64,000 bases of DNA from Paratinospora sagittata (GCA_035771175.1 CM069590.1:30952821-31016820); one strand, 5' to 3'. Positions 45,481-58,377 are shown, numbered from the stretch's first letter. The notes: generated from the sequence alone by a model not told the origin. Program-made: numbers and translations.

Positions 45481-46900
45481 ATCACATAATCAACGTCAAG
45501 TCTCTATTGGTCAATCACCTCCTGGACCTGTGTAGGCTGAGCTCTCATCTGAGCACATATAACAATTTGATCCGAAGGGGTAGCACATATACTCATAACC
45601 GTAGCCGCCTCAAGTAGTCTCCATTCATGAGACATCTGGCGTGCTACCATAACTATCTCTACCCGCTTCCTGCTCAACGCTTCAGCCACTACATTGGCTT
45701 TACCTGGGTGGTATTCCAATGTAAAATCATAGTCTTTGAGGAGCTCTAACCACCTTCTCTGCCTCATGTTCAATTCCTTCTGAGAGAACAAGTACTTGAA
45801 GCTCCTATGGTCAGAATACAAAGTGAATCTCTCACCATAGAGATAATGCCTCCAAATCTTCAAAGCAAAAACCACTGCGGCCAGTTCTAAGTCATGAACA
45901 GGATAGTTCTTTTCATTCACCTTCAACTGCCTCGATGCATAAGCAATGACCCTATCCTTCTGCATCAACACGCAACCCAAGCCAATACGAGAGGCATCAG
46001 TGTAGATAACCAACTCCTGATCAGGCTTTGGCAAAATCAACACTGGCGTAGATGTCAATCTTTTCTTCAGCTCTAAAAAGGCATTCTCACACTCCTCAGT
46101 CCATACAAAGGACACATCTTTCTGGGAGAGCCTAGTCATAGGCATTTTGGAGAATCCCTGAACGAATCTCCTATAGTAACCAACTAACCCAAAAAAGCTT
46201 CTGATCTCGGTCACTGTGGTGGGCCTAGGCCAACTGATAATGGCTTCAACCTTAGACGGATCAACTGAAATCCCCTCAGAACTCACCACATGACCTAAGA
46301 ACTTCACTTCGGTGATCCAAAAACCGCACTTGCTCAGTTTTGCATATAGCCTATGCTCTCTCAGAGTCTGGAAGGTTACTCTAAGGTGTTCCTTATCCTC
46401 AGCCCGAGTCTTGGAATACACCAATATGTCATTAATGAAGACGATGGCAAACTTATCCAGATACTGCCTAAAGACCCTCTACATCAGGTCCATGAACATC
46501 GTCGGTGCATTAGTCACACCAAATGGCGTCATAAGGAACTCATAATGTCCATAGCGGGTTCTGAATGTTGTCTTAGGCACATCCTCCTCCCTGATCCTCA
46601 GTTGATGATACCCGGAGCGCAAATCAATCTTGGAAAAATACCTCGCTCCCCTCAACTGATCAAACAAGTCATCAATCCTTAGGAGATGATACTTGTTCTT
46701 GATGATCACCCTGTTCAATTGGCGATAGTCGATGCACAACCGCAAGCTCCCATCTTTTTTTCACAAAAAGAACTGGAGCTCCCCAGGGTGACACGCTTGG
46801 GCAAACAAAGCCCTTAGCCAATAACTCCTTGAGCTGTTTTTGCAACTCTCTCAACTCGGCTGGCGCCATTCTATATGGTGCCATGGACATAGGCTACGTG
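45481..46900 (-). pseudogene. pol: A2 RT and RNase H
   Basis: Fingers [15 protein letters not shown] and [12 protein letters not shown], then a 2-nt loss near 46760 (KKKDG) shifts the frame. [13 protein letters not shown] and [14 protein letters not shown] are open down to 46479, then a stop (TAG near 46480). The catalytic [13 protein letters not shown] box (~46425) has Asn at the first Asp of the pair. [21 protein letters not shown], RNase H with [28 protein letters not shown] and [15 protein letters not shown] follow in one long frame (45504-46424). Confidence 0.92.
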
Positions 46901-47570
46901 CCAGGGACTAGTTCATTGATGAAATTAATCTCTCGTTTCGGTGGTAATCTTGGAAGATCCGTAGGGAACACATCTTGAAAGTCCCTAACAATGGAAATAT
47001 CCTCAAGTATCACCTCACTAGTCTCTTCCTCATCGAGCACTAACCCAGCCTAGATCTCCCTATCTCCATCAGTCACAAATCTACCCCTTGTGATTGTTTG
47101 GTCTGAAGCTCTACCCTGTAGTGTAAACACTAGGTGTCCGGGGATCTGGAAAATGACTCTCTTCGCGAAACAGTCGACAACTACAAGATAAGCTGCGAGC
47201 CAATCCATCCCTAGAATTGCATCAAACTCTAAAAACTCTAGGACTCAAAAGTCAATAGACATCTCAACATCACCAATCTGAACCACACACTGGCTGCAGA
47301 TCATGTTCGGATAGATCCTCTCCCCGGCTACAGTGCTCACCACTAACCATGTACTAGCCCTAATGGGAGTCAAATGCAAACTATATACCATACGTCCAGA
47401 TATGAATGATAATGCAGACCCAGCATCAAATAATACATGCATAGAAGCACCACAAATAATAAGAGTACCTTCCACTAAAGTCCTGGATGCTGTCGGGTCT
47501 GGCTCAGTAGCTTCCTTCGTTTTCTCTCTGGCACTGGACAGCTGCACAAATCCTGGAGCCCTCTGAAAAC
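46901..47570 (-). pseudogene. pol: A2 protease and linker
   Basis: The active site is FDAGSALSFIS (~47410-47440), again DAG as in A1, so Ala is probably a family trait. VAGERIYPNMICSQCVVQIGDVEM follows. A stop at about 47245 (LES-stop, in the FRVLEFLEFDAI region) breaks the frame before MDWLAAYLVVVDCF. The linker then carries DEEETSEVILEDI-like acidic sequence leading to RT. Confidence 0.9.
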
Positions 47571-48790
47571 TCGGACACTCTAACTTCCTATGCCCAGCCT
47601 GCCCACATTGATAACATAAGAACGGAGCCTTGGGCGCAAATGATCTAGTCTGAGATGTCGCCACATAGCCTTCTCGGCCTCTACCTTTGCCTCGACCAGC
47701 AGTCTGTGGGAATGGGGGTCTCGGTGCACTCGGTGCCTGAATGGAAATCGAGACAGGAGAGGAAACCACTGGTGAGGCCATCACACTAGTCTGAGTCTGG
47801 GATGCCCACTCTGAGCACCCTCGAACTGTGCTCCTCCATAAAACTCTCTTTTTTCCCCATTTTCCCTTCTTCTAAGGAGTCTGGAACTGTCCCCCAGACT
47901 CTGCTTGTGAAGTCTGTTCACCTGGAGCTGCCCGTGTAGACATACCATCAACCCACTCAGCCAACTCATATTGTTTGGCCCTCTGGACCACCGTGGCAAA
48001 ATCAGTCATCTTCGTCATAGATAAGGCCTGCCGGATTGCAGGCCTTAGGTTCAAAGAGAACCTCATAATCTTGTCACTCGGTGTCTGAACTAACCCAGGG
48101 GCACAAACTGCGAGCTGCTTGAATCTAAGCTCGTACTCCCTGACTGACATGGTGCCCTGTACGAGATTCAGAAACTCGAGTTGCTTAGCCTGCCTTTTAG
48201 TCTTTGGACCGTAAGCCTATAAGAACAACCGTTTGAAGGTGTCCCAACTCTTCACTACCCCCTGTGTATCCAACACTGAAAGCCACCAATCCTCTGCATC
48301 ACTCTCCAGTGTGTGAGCAGCACATAAGACCTGAGACTCCTCATCAAGCTCTAAGGAGCGACTGATCTTCTCAACATTCTTCAGTCAATCTTCGGCTTTT
48401 TTCAAGTCAACCCCACCAGTGAATTCCTTAGGCTTCAACTTCATGAACTTCTCAAGCAGTCTGATCCGCCGATCAGTGGGGTTCTCCACAATAGTAGGAA
48501 CAAGTGTAGGCATAGGCTGAGGTACATCCATCTGAGGTCCTGCTGCCCCTGCAGTTCCACTGGCCCCGGCCGCCTCGGCCCCACTAGTGCCCGCTTCCTG
48601 AGGTATTGTCTGAGGCGATTGTCGAGCAACAGCCTCGACCTGCTACACCAACGCATGTATCTATGCAGTCTGGCCTGCCATCAAGAGGCTCTGTGCCTGA
48701 ATGATCTCCTCCGTCCTCCCCATCCAGTCATCATCGGATGGCCCTGTGTGAGGCTGTCCCAATCTCTTGCTCCTCCTTATGACACAGAGA
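47571..48790 (-). pseudogene. gag: A2 gag
   Basis: RKRSKRLGQPHTGPSDDDWMG-like start at ~48775 (the homologue of the A1 internal ATG reads ATA here), gag domain, and TAG at 48217-48219 at exactly the A1 position. A long frame then runs 48150-47872 (MSVREYELRFKQLAV) to a TAG where A1 has Trp. The CCHC knuckle (CYQCGQAGHRKLEC) is at ~47575-47615. The G run at 48259-48263 is one base longer than in A1, so the reading frame there is intact. Confidence 0.9.
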
Positions 48791-48999
48791 AGTAGAGATA
48801 CGAGCAACCATCACACATTAAAGAATTTAAAACATTAACAAAGCCTCATAACTACTCAAATCATATAATACACACAGAAAATATGATAGTAAGGCTTTTA
48901 AGTTAGTTCTCTTAAGCTTTTTAACCACCTAATGCTCTCACCCAATTCCTAGGTCACAGTCATCTAAGTCCAATACATAGACCAAACCTAGTAAACATG

Positions 49000-49013
49000 G
49001 GCTCCGATACCAA
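49000..49013 (-). promoter_or_regulatory. A2 primer-binding site
   Basis: The minus strand reads TTGGTATCGGAGCC right after the 5' LTR end, one base off the initiator-Met tRNA match. Confidence 0.88.
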
Positions 49014-49014
49014 C

Positions 49015-51993
49015 TGTGGCGACCCCGCACCCCGGACCACCAACCTCGCAAGGAATGGCGTGCGGAATGCTGGGGCGGACGCCCGGCGAAGGCATCTCCA
49101 ACAACTTCTCAACCCCTGTGAGGTGGTTGAGACCCTACGAGCCATATTCCAAACAACGACATAATATAAAAAGGTACTAAACAAAACTACCAACCGTGTT
49201 AATCACCCAAGACAAGAGATAATCCATAAAGATGAACCATAAATAAAATTATAATCCCTACAGTCCATCAAGATGGACATACACATAAAGTCCAAAACTA
49301 TGGGTAAAAAAAAATCGTCATATGCCCACATGGTCTATCTAACAAGTCCCAAATCACCCATACTATAATTTGGTAAGTGTTATAATTACATAGTCCAAAA
49401 TATAATACATCATAATTTAAAACACAGTTCAATCAAAATGCCTCTCAACTCACATCGAGGCCTTGAATTATCTCGCCGGCAAGGCCCTCAAGATATGACT
49501 ACTTTTTTGCCCTCATTCAGGACAGAAAAACCTGAAAGAGGAAAATGAGGGTGAGCCAACGATGCCCTGTGAATAGAATTCAAAAATGCTATCAATACTC
49601 ATCAATAAATATCATGTATGCATGTCAATGTGTAGCATGATTAAAAGCTCATAACATATAGATATCAAGCATTTATAATAAGTTTGATGCAAGTAAAAGC
49701 CTATCAATTTGGATCCACATTCCACATGCATTGGGGTTACTAGTGCACGTCTATTTCACCGTACCGTTCTCATCCCCAAATATTTCCTTTGTAAAACCCT
49801 CCTATGACAAGGTTAAGTCTCCCTATTAGCAAGATAGATGGGCCCAACCAAAGTCATAAGGTTTTCTCAAATCAATGCATCATTCAAAACATTAGGACAC
49901 ATTCATGCTTTCAACATGCAATATATATAAGTGATATGATAACATAAAAGATATAATCATAAATGAAGTCTACTCACAACCAAGCCTCATGAGAGTATCT
50001 AACCAAGCACGGACACCAAACCGAATCAACCCAATCAAGGTCCTGAAACATTCATCAATATCCAACCATACATCAATTTCTATGCCCAATCACATAGACA
50101 TTACACAACAACCCTAAATCAGCCCACATATAGACAATAGGCCTAAATCCCTTCTAATCCCATCATTCAACTCAAATCACATGACTTAGGCCTCTAATGC
50201 ATAGTTCTCATTCATAAACAATTCAATTAATCAAAAATACATATTTTCAATTCCTTAGGTATAAACATGCCCAAATTGGGTCACTTGATCACAAGTAGGC
50301 CTAACCCATGATATGGTCACAACCACCAAATCAGTAGAATAATCAACCCTAATCATGCTTAATTAGACATAATTTGCATCAATTCAATAATTCTAGGCCA
50401 AAAGCATCAAAAGCCCTAAAATATGAAATTTTCCATACTTAGGCCATATTGCCTATTTACACTAGGTCACCATGTTCAGCCATGTACATCATTGATTTTG
50501 CATCATGGGTTCATAAAAAATGGCAACTAGGTCAACATAGTTGACATGCAAGCTATTTGGAAAGGTCTATGTTCATATTCTAAATTTAGGTATAATACTA
50601 ACGACCCTACAAATTTTCCATTTAATATTCTGTTCAGATGTATCAAGCTGCCAACAAAAATATTTAATCACAAAATCAACCTTACAGATTGAAGTATGTT
50701 AAGAGGCAAACCTTCTGTCCAACAATCAGCTCAATCAATGGTGGAACGAATTTGATGAACAAGTCTCTAATCAGACAATTTCTCCTTTCCTGCTGCAAAT
50801 ACTTGAACTCAGATGACTATAGCACACAAAATAGTTAAGGCCCCAACCTCTCAACCGTCCATAATGCAGAACAATCAGTTGTGCATCACCTTCTCAAATA
50901 TCATATCAATTCAACGGTATATTTAGGAGATCTATTAGTGTGATCTAAACTGCGCGAGAAATCCAGACTTTCCGACCAGCTTTCTTTGGGAGGTTATATC
51001 TTTCAAACGAAACATCCAATCAAGATCTCCACCGACCAGAATGAATACCCATGAGATACGAACTTTCTGTCAAAGTTTGAGCTCAATCGAACCATATAGC
51101 ACTAAGATCCAGCACTTTGATGAAAACTTTGCTGAGACTTCCCTCAAAGCAACTTCCTCTTTCTTTCTCTTCTTCTTTCCTTTCTCTTCTTTTTTCCTTT
51201 CCCTCCACTCACCTCACTCTTTAGGACTTCCTTGGAGAAGAGAAGTGGGCATGGGACACTTGTCCCCTTATATGCACCAACTTGACATGTGTTGGAGAAG
51301 GGAAATGAGGCATGGGACACTTGTGCACTCTCATGCACCAACTTGACATGTGTTGGTCCCATGCACCAACTTGACATGTATTGGAGAAGAGAAATGGGGC
51401 ATGGGACACTTCTTCATTATCATGCATCAACTTGACATGTGTTGGTCTCATGCACCAACCTGACATGTATTGGAGAAGAGAAATGGGGCATGGGACATTT
51501 GTCTATTATCATGCATCAACTTGACATGTGTTGGTCTCATGCACCAACTTGACATGTGTTGGAGAAGAGAAATGGGGCATAGGACACTTGTGCATTCTCA
51601 TGCACCAATTTGACATGTGTTGGTCTCATACTACCCATACCAATCACATGTACTTTAACCAATCTTATGCTTGCATGTATTTTAAATGTCTAATCCATCT
51701 AATAGACCAATTTTTTTTATTCTCATTTATCCTTTTATTCAATCAATCCTAACCCACATCAATTCATGGTTTAATGGGCCCATGCATAAATAATAACATA
51801 TGCATTATACTTTAATTTAACATGACCCATATACAATTTATAATGCACATATTTATATACATTATCAAGCATAAAATATACAAACATTAAACAACCATCA
51901 AACAAACACCAAACATATCCAGGCAAACACATAGAGTTTGGGCAAAATGCAATTGGGTTATGGGCTAGATGAAATAATTTTCGGGGCGTCACA
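49015..51993 (-). mobile_element. A2 5' LTR
   Basis: 2979 bp, inverted TGTGGCGACCCCG..GGGGCGTCACA, followed by TSD gtttg (51994-51998). By eye it is less similar to its partner than the A1 pair are to each other, with scattered substitutions. It is ~140 bp longer, mainly from extra minisatellite copies at 51275-51620. No coding signal; ORFs at 51041-51752 lie in the repeats. Confidence 0.93.
51275..51620 (-). repeat. Palindromic minisatellite in A2 5' LTR, 8 copies
   Basis: Copies of CCAACTTGACATGTGTTGG or close variants begin near 51276, 51336, 51365, 51425, 51453, 51515, 51543 and 51603. The alternating ~29- and ~60-bp spacing shows that a two-palindrome composite unit was amplified. The partner LTR has five. 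Confidence 0.85.
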
Positions 51994-52234
51994 GTTTGGT
52001 TCTCACCTGTAAGAGAATCGGTTTGTGGATTGAGAAAATCCCAATCGGGAGATTAGGTAGTCGACGTAGGCTTGGTCGAACCACTGTAAATCTGTGTGTC
52101 AAACGTTTGTAATTTAGCCTGTGTTCTAATTTGCATCATATTCCAATACACTCATGTAAATCACTAAGTTATTGGAAGATTTTGTAAAAATTGACCATCC
52201 CACCCAATTCACTCCCCTCTTGGGTGGACCAACA
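51994..52234 (+). mobile_element. D2 right part (LTR 3' end)
   Basis: It continues D2 after A2, starting with the duplicated gtttg. It holds the GGTTCTCACCTGTAAGAG, AATCGGGAGATTAGG, GGTCGAACCACTGTAAATC and CTCTTGGGTGGACCAACA words found inverted at the D1 left end (18059-18290). It ends in CA at 52234, next to B2 integrase sequence. Confidence 0.8.
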
Positions 52235-53330
52235 ACCCTTCCGTGGCGAGACCTTAAGCAAAACTAGGTCTCCCGTGTCAAACTCTAACGGCCTATGCCG
52301 GTTATCGTAATAACTTTTTTTCCTGTCTTGAGTCGACTTCAGCCTCCGCCTAATCAACTTGACTTTCTCAATATGCTCAACAACTGTATCAGGGCCCCAT
52401 AACTGCATAACTAACTCCCACTCCGTACCAACAAGCTAGTGATCTACAGGGTTTTCCATACAAAGCCTTATACGGTGCCATACCGATGCTCGTCTGATAA
52501 CTGTTGTTGTGAGTAAACTCACACAAGGGCAAATGGTCACTCTCTCGGACTGACCATCCGTCTGAGGGTGAAACATTGTACTGAGCCGGAGACGAGTCCC
52601 AAATCGGGTATGCAAAGCCTGCCAAAATCTCGATGTAAATCGTGGATCTCAATCTGACACGATAGACAAGAGCAATCCATGCAATCTCACGACCTCTCTC
52701 ACATATAATCTGCTCAGTCTATCCACAGAGTCTCTGGTGCTCATAGGAAGGAAGTGTGCACTTTTGGTCAATCTATTGACCACAACCCAAATGGCATTAA
52801 ATCTACCCTGAGACCTCGGTAATCCCATGATGAAATCCATCATGATGTGCTCCCATTTCCACTCAGGTATGGGTAATGGCTGCATCTGACCTCCAGGCTT
52901 TCGGTGCTCAACCTTAACTTGTTAGCACACCTCACATCTCTGCACGTACTCAGCAATACTCTTCTTCATCCCATGCTACCACACAGACATCTTCCAGTCG
53001 TGAAACATCTTGGTAACCCCTGGATGAACAATATACTGACCTCTCGAAGTATCTCAGCACACAACTTAGCATCATATTGGATCCACAGTCTCCCTCTATA
53101 CCTCAAGACATCATCTCAGCACTGTCTGCAAATCTACAGTACATGTCATAATCTGGACAATGGTCTTGCAGATCTCTAACTCTCTGAATATTGGCATCTG
53201 CAAGTTGCACGTGCATCTAAGCACATATCTCAGTACGTGGTGTGTCCGAGAGTATACTCATCATCGTCACCCTCTCAAGTAACTACCACTGTTGGGCCAT
53301 CTGAAAAGCAACCATCTGAGTCTTTGCTCG
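52235..53330 (-). pseudogene. pol: B2 integrase (N-terminal and core)
   Basis: From right to left: zinc domain around 52910-53060 (stops within), then the core with MDFIMGLPRSQGRFNAIWVV (~52790-52850) and IVSD at the second catalytic Asp (stop just after, 52649). Frame breaks follow, then [20 protein letters not shown], and finally RPLEFDTGDLVLLKVSPRKG at the D2 junction (~52235-52300). The C-terminal module continues at 38494. Multiple stops and deletions; the region with the catalytic Glu is degraded. Confidence 0.88.
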
Positions 53331-54650
53331 CCTACGGCTCAAAACGTCAACCACAATATTGGCTTTGCTAATATGATACTCTGAAGAGAAATCATAATCC
53401 TTAAGTAAATCAAGCCATCTCTTCTGCCTCATATTACTCCTTCTGATCAAAGAGATACCTCAAACTCTTATGATCAGAAAACAAAGTAAACCTCTCACCA
53501 TACAGATAGTGCCTCCATAGCTTCAATGCAAACACAATAGCTGCCAGCTCCAAATCATGCACAGGGTAGTTGTGTTCATGCACGTTAAGCTGTCTAGATG
53601 CATATTCAACCACTCGACCCTCCTGCATCAGCACACATCCAAGACCTAAGAGTGATGCATCCGTGTAAATCACCAACTCTTTCCCAGGCTATGGAAAAAT
53701 CAACATTGGAGTTGTAGTCAACCTCTGTTTCAACTCACTGAAAGCTTTCTCACAGTCATTCGACCATGTGAAGGTCACATTTTTCTGAGTCAGCTTAGTC
53801 ATTCAACCATGTGGAAAAGTCTTTCATGAACTTCCTGTAATATCCAGCCAAAACCAAAAAGCTACGAATCTACGTCACTGTGGTAGGCCTCGGCCAACCA
53901 ATGATTGCCTCAACCTTAACAGAATCAACTGAGATACCCTCTGCACTAACCACTTGACCCAAGAATTTCACCTCGGTCATCTAAAAGTCACACTTGCTCA
54001 GCTTCGCATACAACCTATGCTCCAACAATGTCTGCAACGTAACTATGAGATGACGCTCATGATCCTCTCTAGTCTTAGAATAGACTAGGATATCATCAAT
54101 AAAGACTATAATGAACTGGTCAAGGTACGGTCTAAATACTCGCTGCATTAGATCCATGAACATAGTTGTTGCATTAGTCAACCCGAAGGGCATCACCAAG
54201 AACTCATAATGTCCATACCTTGTTTAGAAAGCAATCTTCGGAACATCCTCATCTCTAATCCTCAACTGATGGTACCCAGAAATCATAATGTCCCAATCAG
54301 TTAGTCAAACAGATCATCGATACGTGGAAGACGATACTTGTTTTTCACTGTCACCTTATTTAGCTGACAGTAGTCTTTACACAATCGAAGACTCACGTCC
54401 TTCTTCTTGACAAACGACATAGGTGCTCCCCAAGGTGACATACTAGGGGAAATAAATCCATTGCCCATCAGCTCATCAAGCTGGGCTTTGAGTTCATTCA
54501 ACTCTTTCGGTCTCATACGATACGGTGGAATAGAAATGGGTTTTGTCCCACGCATTAGCTCAATGATAAAGTCTACCTCTCGCTTAGGCGGTAAGCCAGG
54601 TAACTTATTAGGAAAAACCTCTGGCCTCAAACTAGCCATCGTAGCAACCA
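53331..54650 (-). pseudogene. pol: B2 RT and RNase H
   Basis: RT fingers at 54301-54651 ([29 protein letters not shown] as adjacent blocks; Lys replaces the usual Ile in CIDY), a deletion near 54290 that removes the KIDLRSGYH area, then [14 protein letters not shown] and [10 protein letters not shown] (~54085-54115). RNase H ([30 protein letters not shown]) is open at 53434-53676, followed by EYHISKANIVVDVLSR-like sequence. Frame changes occur near 53980, 53800, 53676 and 53434. Confidence 0.9.
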
Positions 54651-55120
54651 CGTCATCAGTGGTTAATCTACCCTGGGTAGATGGTCTCGATGCAGTCCTG
54701 CCTCAAAAAACAAAAACTGGTTGTCCGGGTATCTGGAAGACAACCCTCTTGCCGAAGCAATCAATGTGAGCGTGATACGCTGCCAGCCTAGCCATACCCA
54801 AATGGCATCGAACTCGAGGAACGCTAAGACTCTAAGGTCAACAGACATCTCGTGGTCCTCGAATCTCACAATGCATCACACACATACCATGTTAGGGTAA
54901 ATCTTCTCACCAACCGCCCTACTCAAAATCAACGGTGTACTAGTCCTAATAGGAGATAGTCTCAATCTATCTACCACACTACCATAAATAAAGGACAAAG
55001 TAGAACTAGAATCAAAGAAGAAATACATCAAAGAATCACAAATGCTGATAGTACCTTCAACCAATTGCTTGTTGGCCTCTGGATCTGCCTGTGTGACTGC
55101 TCGGGACATCGAAATGAACT
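54651..55120 (-). pseudogene. pol: B2 protease
   Basis: The active site reads FFDSSSTLSFIYGSVVD (~54965-55015): the Gly of the D-S-G triad is Ser. VGEKIYPNMVCV ends in a stop, then the frame changes to FEDHEMSVDLRVLAFLEFDAIW. One residue change or frameshift breaks the usual MDWL. Not expected to be active. Confidence 0.88.
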
Positions 55121-56309
55121 GTGTAGCAGAAATCCTCAGTGGGCACTCGTTCCTCTTGTGTCCTGGAGCTCCACAACCAAAGCAAACTATCAGTGTATGT
55201 GCCTTAGGCGATGAACATACAGCCTGCGACCATGCCGTGGTTGTCTGCTGTCCACTATGCATGACTGTACTCTGCTGCTGCTAGGGCCTGCCTGAAGTTT
55301 ACACACTCTAGCCTAGAGCTGGTGGCGCAACTGACACTGGGGTGGAGGCTACAAATGCCTCGTACCCATTGCCACCATATTTGTTCCTCTTATTTTTTTG
55401 ATTCTTCCTATCACCGAAATGCTGACCCTGTCGGCTGAGTCTGTACTGAAGGAGTTGTATGTGTCTGAACCGTGACTGATGTCCTTATCAGTGAGTCGGC
55501 CTCTGCAGTCTCAAAGTCAGCGGCCTGCACCATCGCCTGAACGTAAGTCTGTACGCCAACAAGTACCAAACCCTGACGGATACGGTCAAGAAACCCATCC
55601 CGTAACCTCTGCATGCGTAGGTGATCAGTCGACACCATCTCTGGAGTGAAGAGTGCCAATTGGTTAAACTCTTGCCCGTACTCCCTCATTGACCGATTGC
55701 CCTGGGTCAGGTGCATGAATTCGGTCCTCCTCTGATCTCGCTCTGACCTCGGGTAGAACTCCTCATAGAAAAGCTCTTTAAACTTGGTTCATGTCTAGAT
55801 CTCATCGACCGTGCAATCCAATCTCAACCACCAATCGTCAGCCTTCTCGACGAGCTTAAATTTGGCCAACCTCACTCTGTCAGCCTCAGAAGCCTGCATG
55901 CCACCGAAAATGTTTTCCATCCTCCTGAGCGATCTCTCAGTTGTCTCAATATAAAGGCCTCCAGCAAACTCCGTTGGGCCTCTGTTCCTGAAGGCCTTCA
56001 TGACCATCTCGTACCTCTCAGACTCAGACCTCTGATGCTGTGGATTAGCCTGAACCTCGTCCTGAACCTTGGCAGGAAACTCATCCTGAACCTCGGCCTA
56101 ACTGGAACTCGGCAGGCTCTATCACCTACAGCCATGCCCACATTGTTATGCTCCCCCTTAACTGGAACACCCTATTGTGGCTGCCTGTTGCCCTGGACCT
56201 GAGCAAATGGGCCTAGTATCTGAGTCTGCTGCTACTGAATCTAAGTCTGAGCAGCCTGCTAAGCAGCTAACAAGGCCTCAATCTACCTAAAGCGCTCATC
56301 CGGGTCCAT
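55121..56309 (-). pseudogene. gag: B2 gag
   Basis: ATG at 56309 reads MDPDERFR, as in B1, then TAG. At least three more TAG codons follow within ~25 codons in a Gln-rich leader. The gag domain is open in 56007-55795 (MVMKAFRNRGPTEFAGGL, KLVEKADDWWLRLD) and 55716-55411 (MREYGQEFNQLALFTPEMVS). The CCHC knuckle (CFGCGAPGHKRNEC) lies at ~55140-55185. It retains CAG at four positions where B1 has TAG. Confidence 0.9.
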
Positions 56310-56492
56310 GGTTGGTTCTCAATTGCCTCTCTTGTAAATTTGAAATTCACAAATAAGGAAAAGTCTATTAGAAACACAAACCATGAGAGTTGTTATCCCT
56401 AAGATAACTACCCATAATCATACCCTTAAAAAAAATCATAATATCTCATAAGTCTTTTATTCTTTTTTAAGGATTTTGAACCTAAAACACAC
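56310..56492. other. B2 leader
   Basis: Non-coding leader between the primer site and gag, A+T-rich; nothing else seen. Confidence 0.6.
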
Positions 56493-56506
56493 GCACTCTG
56501 ATACCA
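56493..56506 (-). promoter_or_regulatory. B2 primer-binding site
   Basis: The minus strand reads TGGTATCAGAGTGC: the first 11 bases match the initiator-Met tRNA end exactly. It lies ~4 nt from the LTR end. Confidence 0.88.
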
Positions 56507-56510
56507 AAGT

Positions 56511-56918
56511 TTTCACAACCCACTATCTATGACGTCATGATCGGCACGGAACCCTGGGTAAATCCTTCCTCGATACACCCGACATCCCATCAGCCTTCTA
56601 ATAACAAACTATAATCCCCAAACTTATATCAAGACATATGGACATAATCAAATCATTAATGTAAAAATATACACAAATGACAACCAATTTTTTTTTCTAA
56701 GTCCACAATGTCAAATATACAAAATAATACTTAACCATGATTACAACTCATCTAAGTGTTAAGTATAAGTATTAGGTGTTACATAGTACAATTTATCAAA
56801 ATAAATGCGGAAAAGTACTAACACCTACGTCACAAAATGTCGGGAAATGCCTTGTAGCTAAGCCTTTCCCTTCCCCTTCCTATCCGAACCTGAAAGGATA
56901 AGAGTGAGGGGTGAGCTA
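56511..56918 (-). mobile_element. B2 5' LTR, left segment
   Basis: LTR 3' terminus (inverted TTTCACAACCCACTATC; the expected TGTCAC has mutated to TTTCAC), running to agcta (56914-56918), the TSD of the G insertion. Confidence 0.88.
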
Positions 56919-58377
56919 TGTTGCACGCAAACCTCAAAATGAACGGTTGCCAAGTTATAATATATTCCGATTAGAAATCGGGTATCGTCCTCAAGGATAT
57001 TTACTACACTATCTACCGCATTTTAACCCTAATTTTGAGTGATTAAAACAGAATTAAACTAATTAATTGATAACTAAAAAAATGCAATGTAAATCAAATA
57101 ATAAATCAATACAGAATATATTAGAGGTTCGATGTCACCTCGCTCTCAATTATGTCTTGATATATGTATTATTATTAATCAATTCTCTAGCTTATAAGTC
57201 AAAATTCCTAACATTTCTAATTTTCTCTTTTGAAGCAGAACTAGAGCATATTATCATTGTGTTGATTTAACTCTTTCGAAGAAAACCAAACACAACGATA
57301 ATTCATTAAGATTTGTGATTTCCTCCTAATGACTTCAAAGGTTCTCGATTTCCTTTTGAGTCTCACGATAGCCTATGTTGTACTCTCCAGGTTCCAACTC
57401 AAGGTACCATCTTTTGGAGCATCTACCAAGAATCTAGGATCGGTCAATCCTTGATCAGGGGATCGAAAGCTTTATGCATAGAAAAACATAAATAAACTAA
57501 AAGAATTCATTAATAATAATTAAATAATAAAAGCTAAGACATAATCTCGAGTTTGGATCAGTCTACACCTCTAAAAAGAGGTTTAGTTCATAGCTAAACA
57601 ATTAAAAACGTAAAACATAAGTTCAAACATGAATCAGAATAAAGAAAAGCAAACTAGAATCAATATGGAATGTGTGAATGATCTTCAATGCGAATATTGT
57701 CCTCCAACTCGTGCCAGCCGTTCTCCTCTTGTTCCCAATCTCTCTTCCAATATCTTTCTTTTTATATACAATAAGCCCCCTTGTGTAAAAATTGGAAAGT
57801 CCCCCAATTTTCCCAAATTCCAAGTTGCTAAAATGCACTAAAAACACCTTTAGCGCCGCAGCGCTGAGATAAAATTTCTAGCGCCACGATGAGCATCGCG
57901 ACGCTGTGTTAAATACCTCTGGGAGCCGCAATTGGCTCCGCGGCGCCCAGAGCCTTCTTTTGATCCTCAACCCGACGCCACGGCGCCGAGAGACTGGGTC
58001 GTGCTCAGTCTATGGACTTAGCCATATTTCTGCTTCGCTTGACTTCTTTTTTGTGGGCTTAACCAATTTTCTTCCACTTTTTGACTTGGGTTCTTCATGA
58101 AACATCATCTAGGCTTCTCATATGTTATGTTCACCATTCATGCTCTCTTCCACACATCTAAATACCTACATAACAATGTAAAGCAAGTAATTAAAACACT
58201 TGAAACATAAATTGATCAAACATATAAATTAACAAACTGAAATAATGCATAAAAATTAATTTATTCCTTAACTAACAAATGAATCAAAACTAACATAAAC
58301 ACGCTAAATTAATGTATAAATCATCCTAAAACACACCTAAAACATGCTATAAATCCTATCTAAATATGTAACTATCA
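56919..58377 (-). mobile_element. Solo LTR G (possibly Athila/Tat-type gypsy) in B2 LTR
   Basis: 1459 bp, TGTTGCACGC..AACTATCA, with perfect 5-bp TSD agcta on both sides (56914-56918, 58378-58382). On the minus strand it starts TGATAGTTAC and ends GTTTGCGTGCAACA, with a TATA box TATATAAAAA (57759-57768) and a G+C-rich palindromic block (57850-57990). It contains no pol, PBS or polypurine tract, so it is a solo LTR. The CCTTGAGGACGATACCCGAT wording near its end is found in several plant gypsy LTRs; lineage is uncertain. Small ORFs inside are not supported. Confidence 0.82.
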
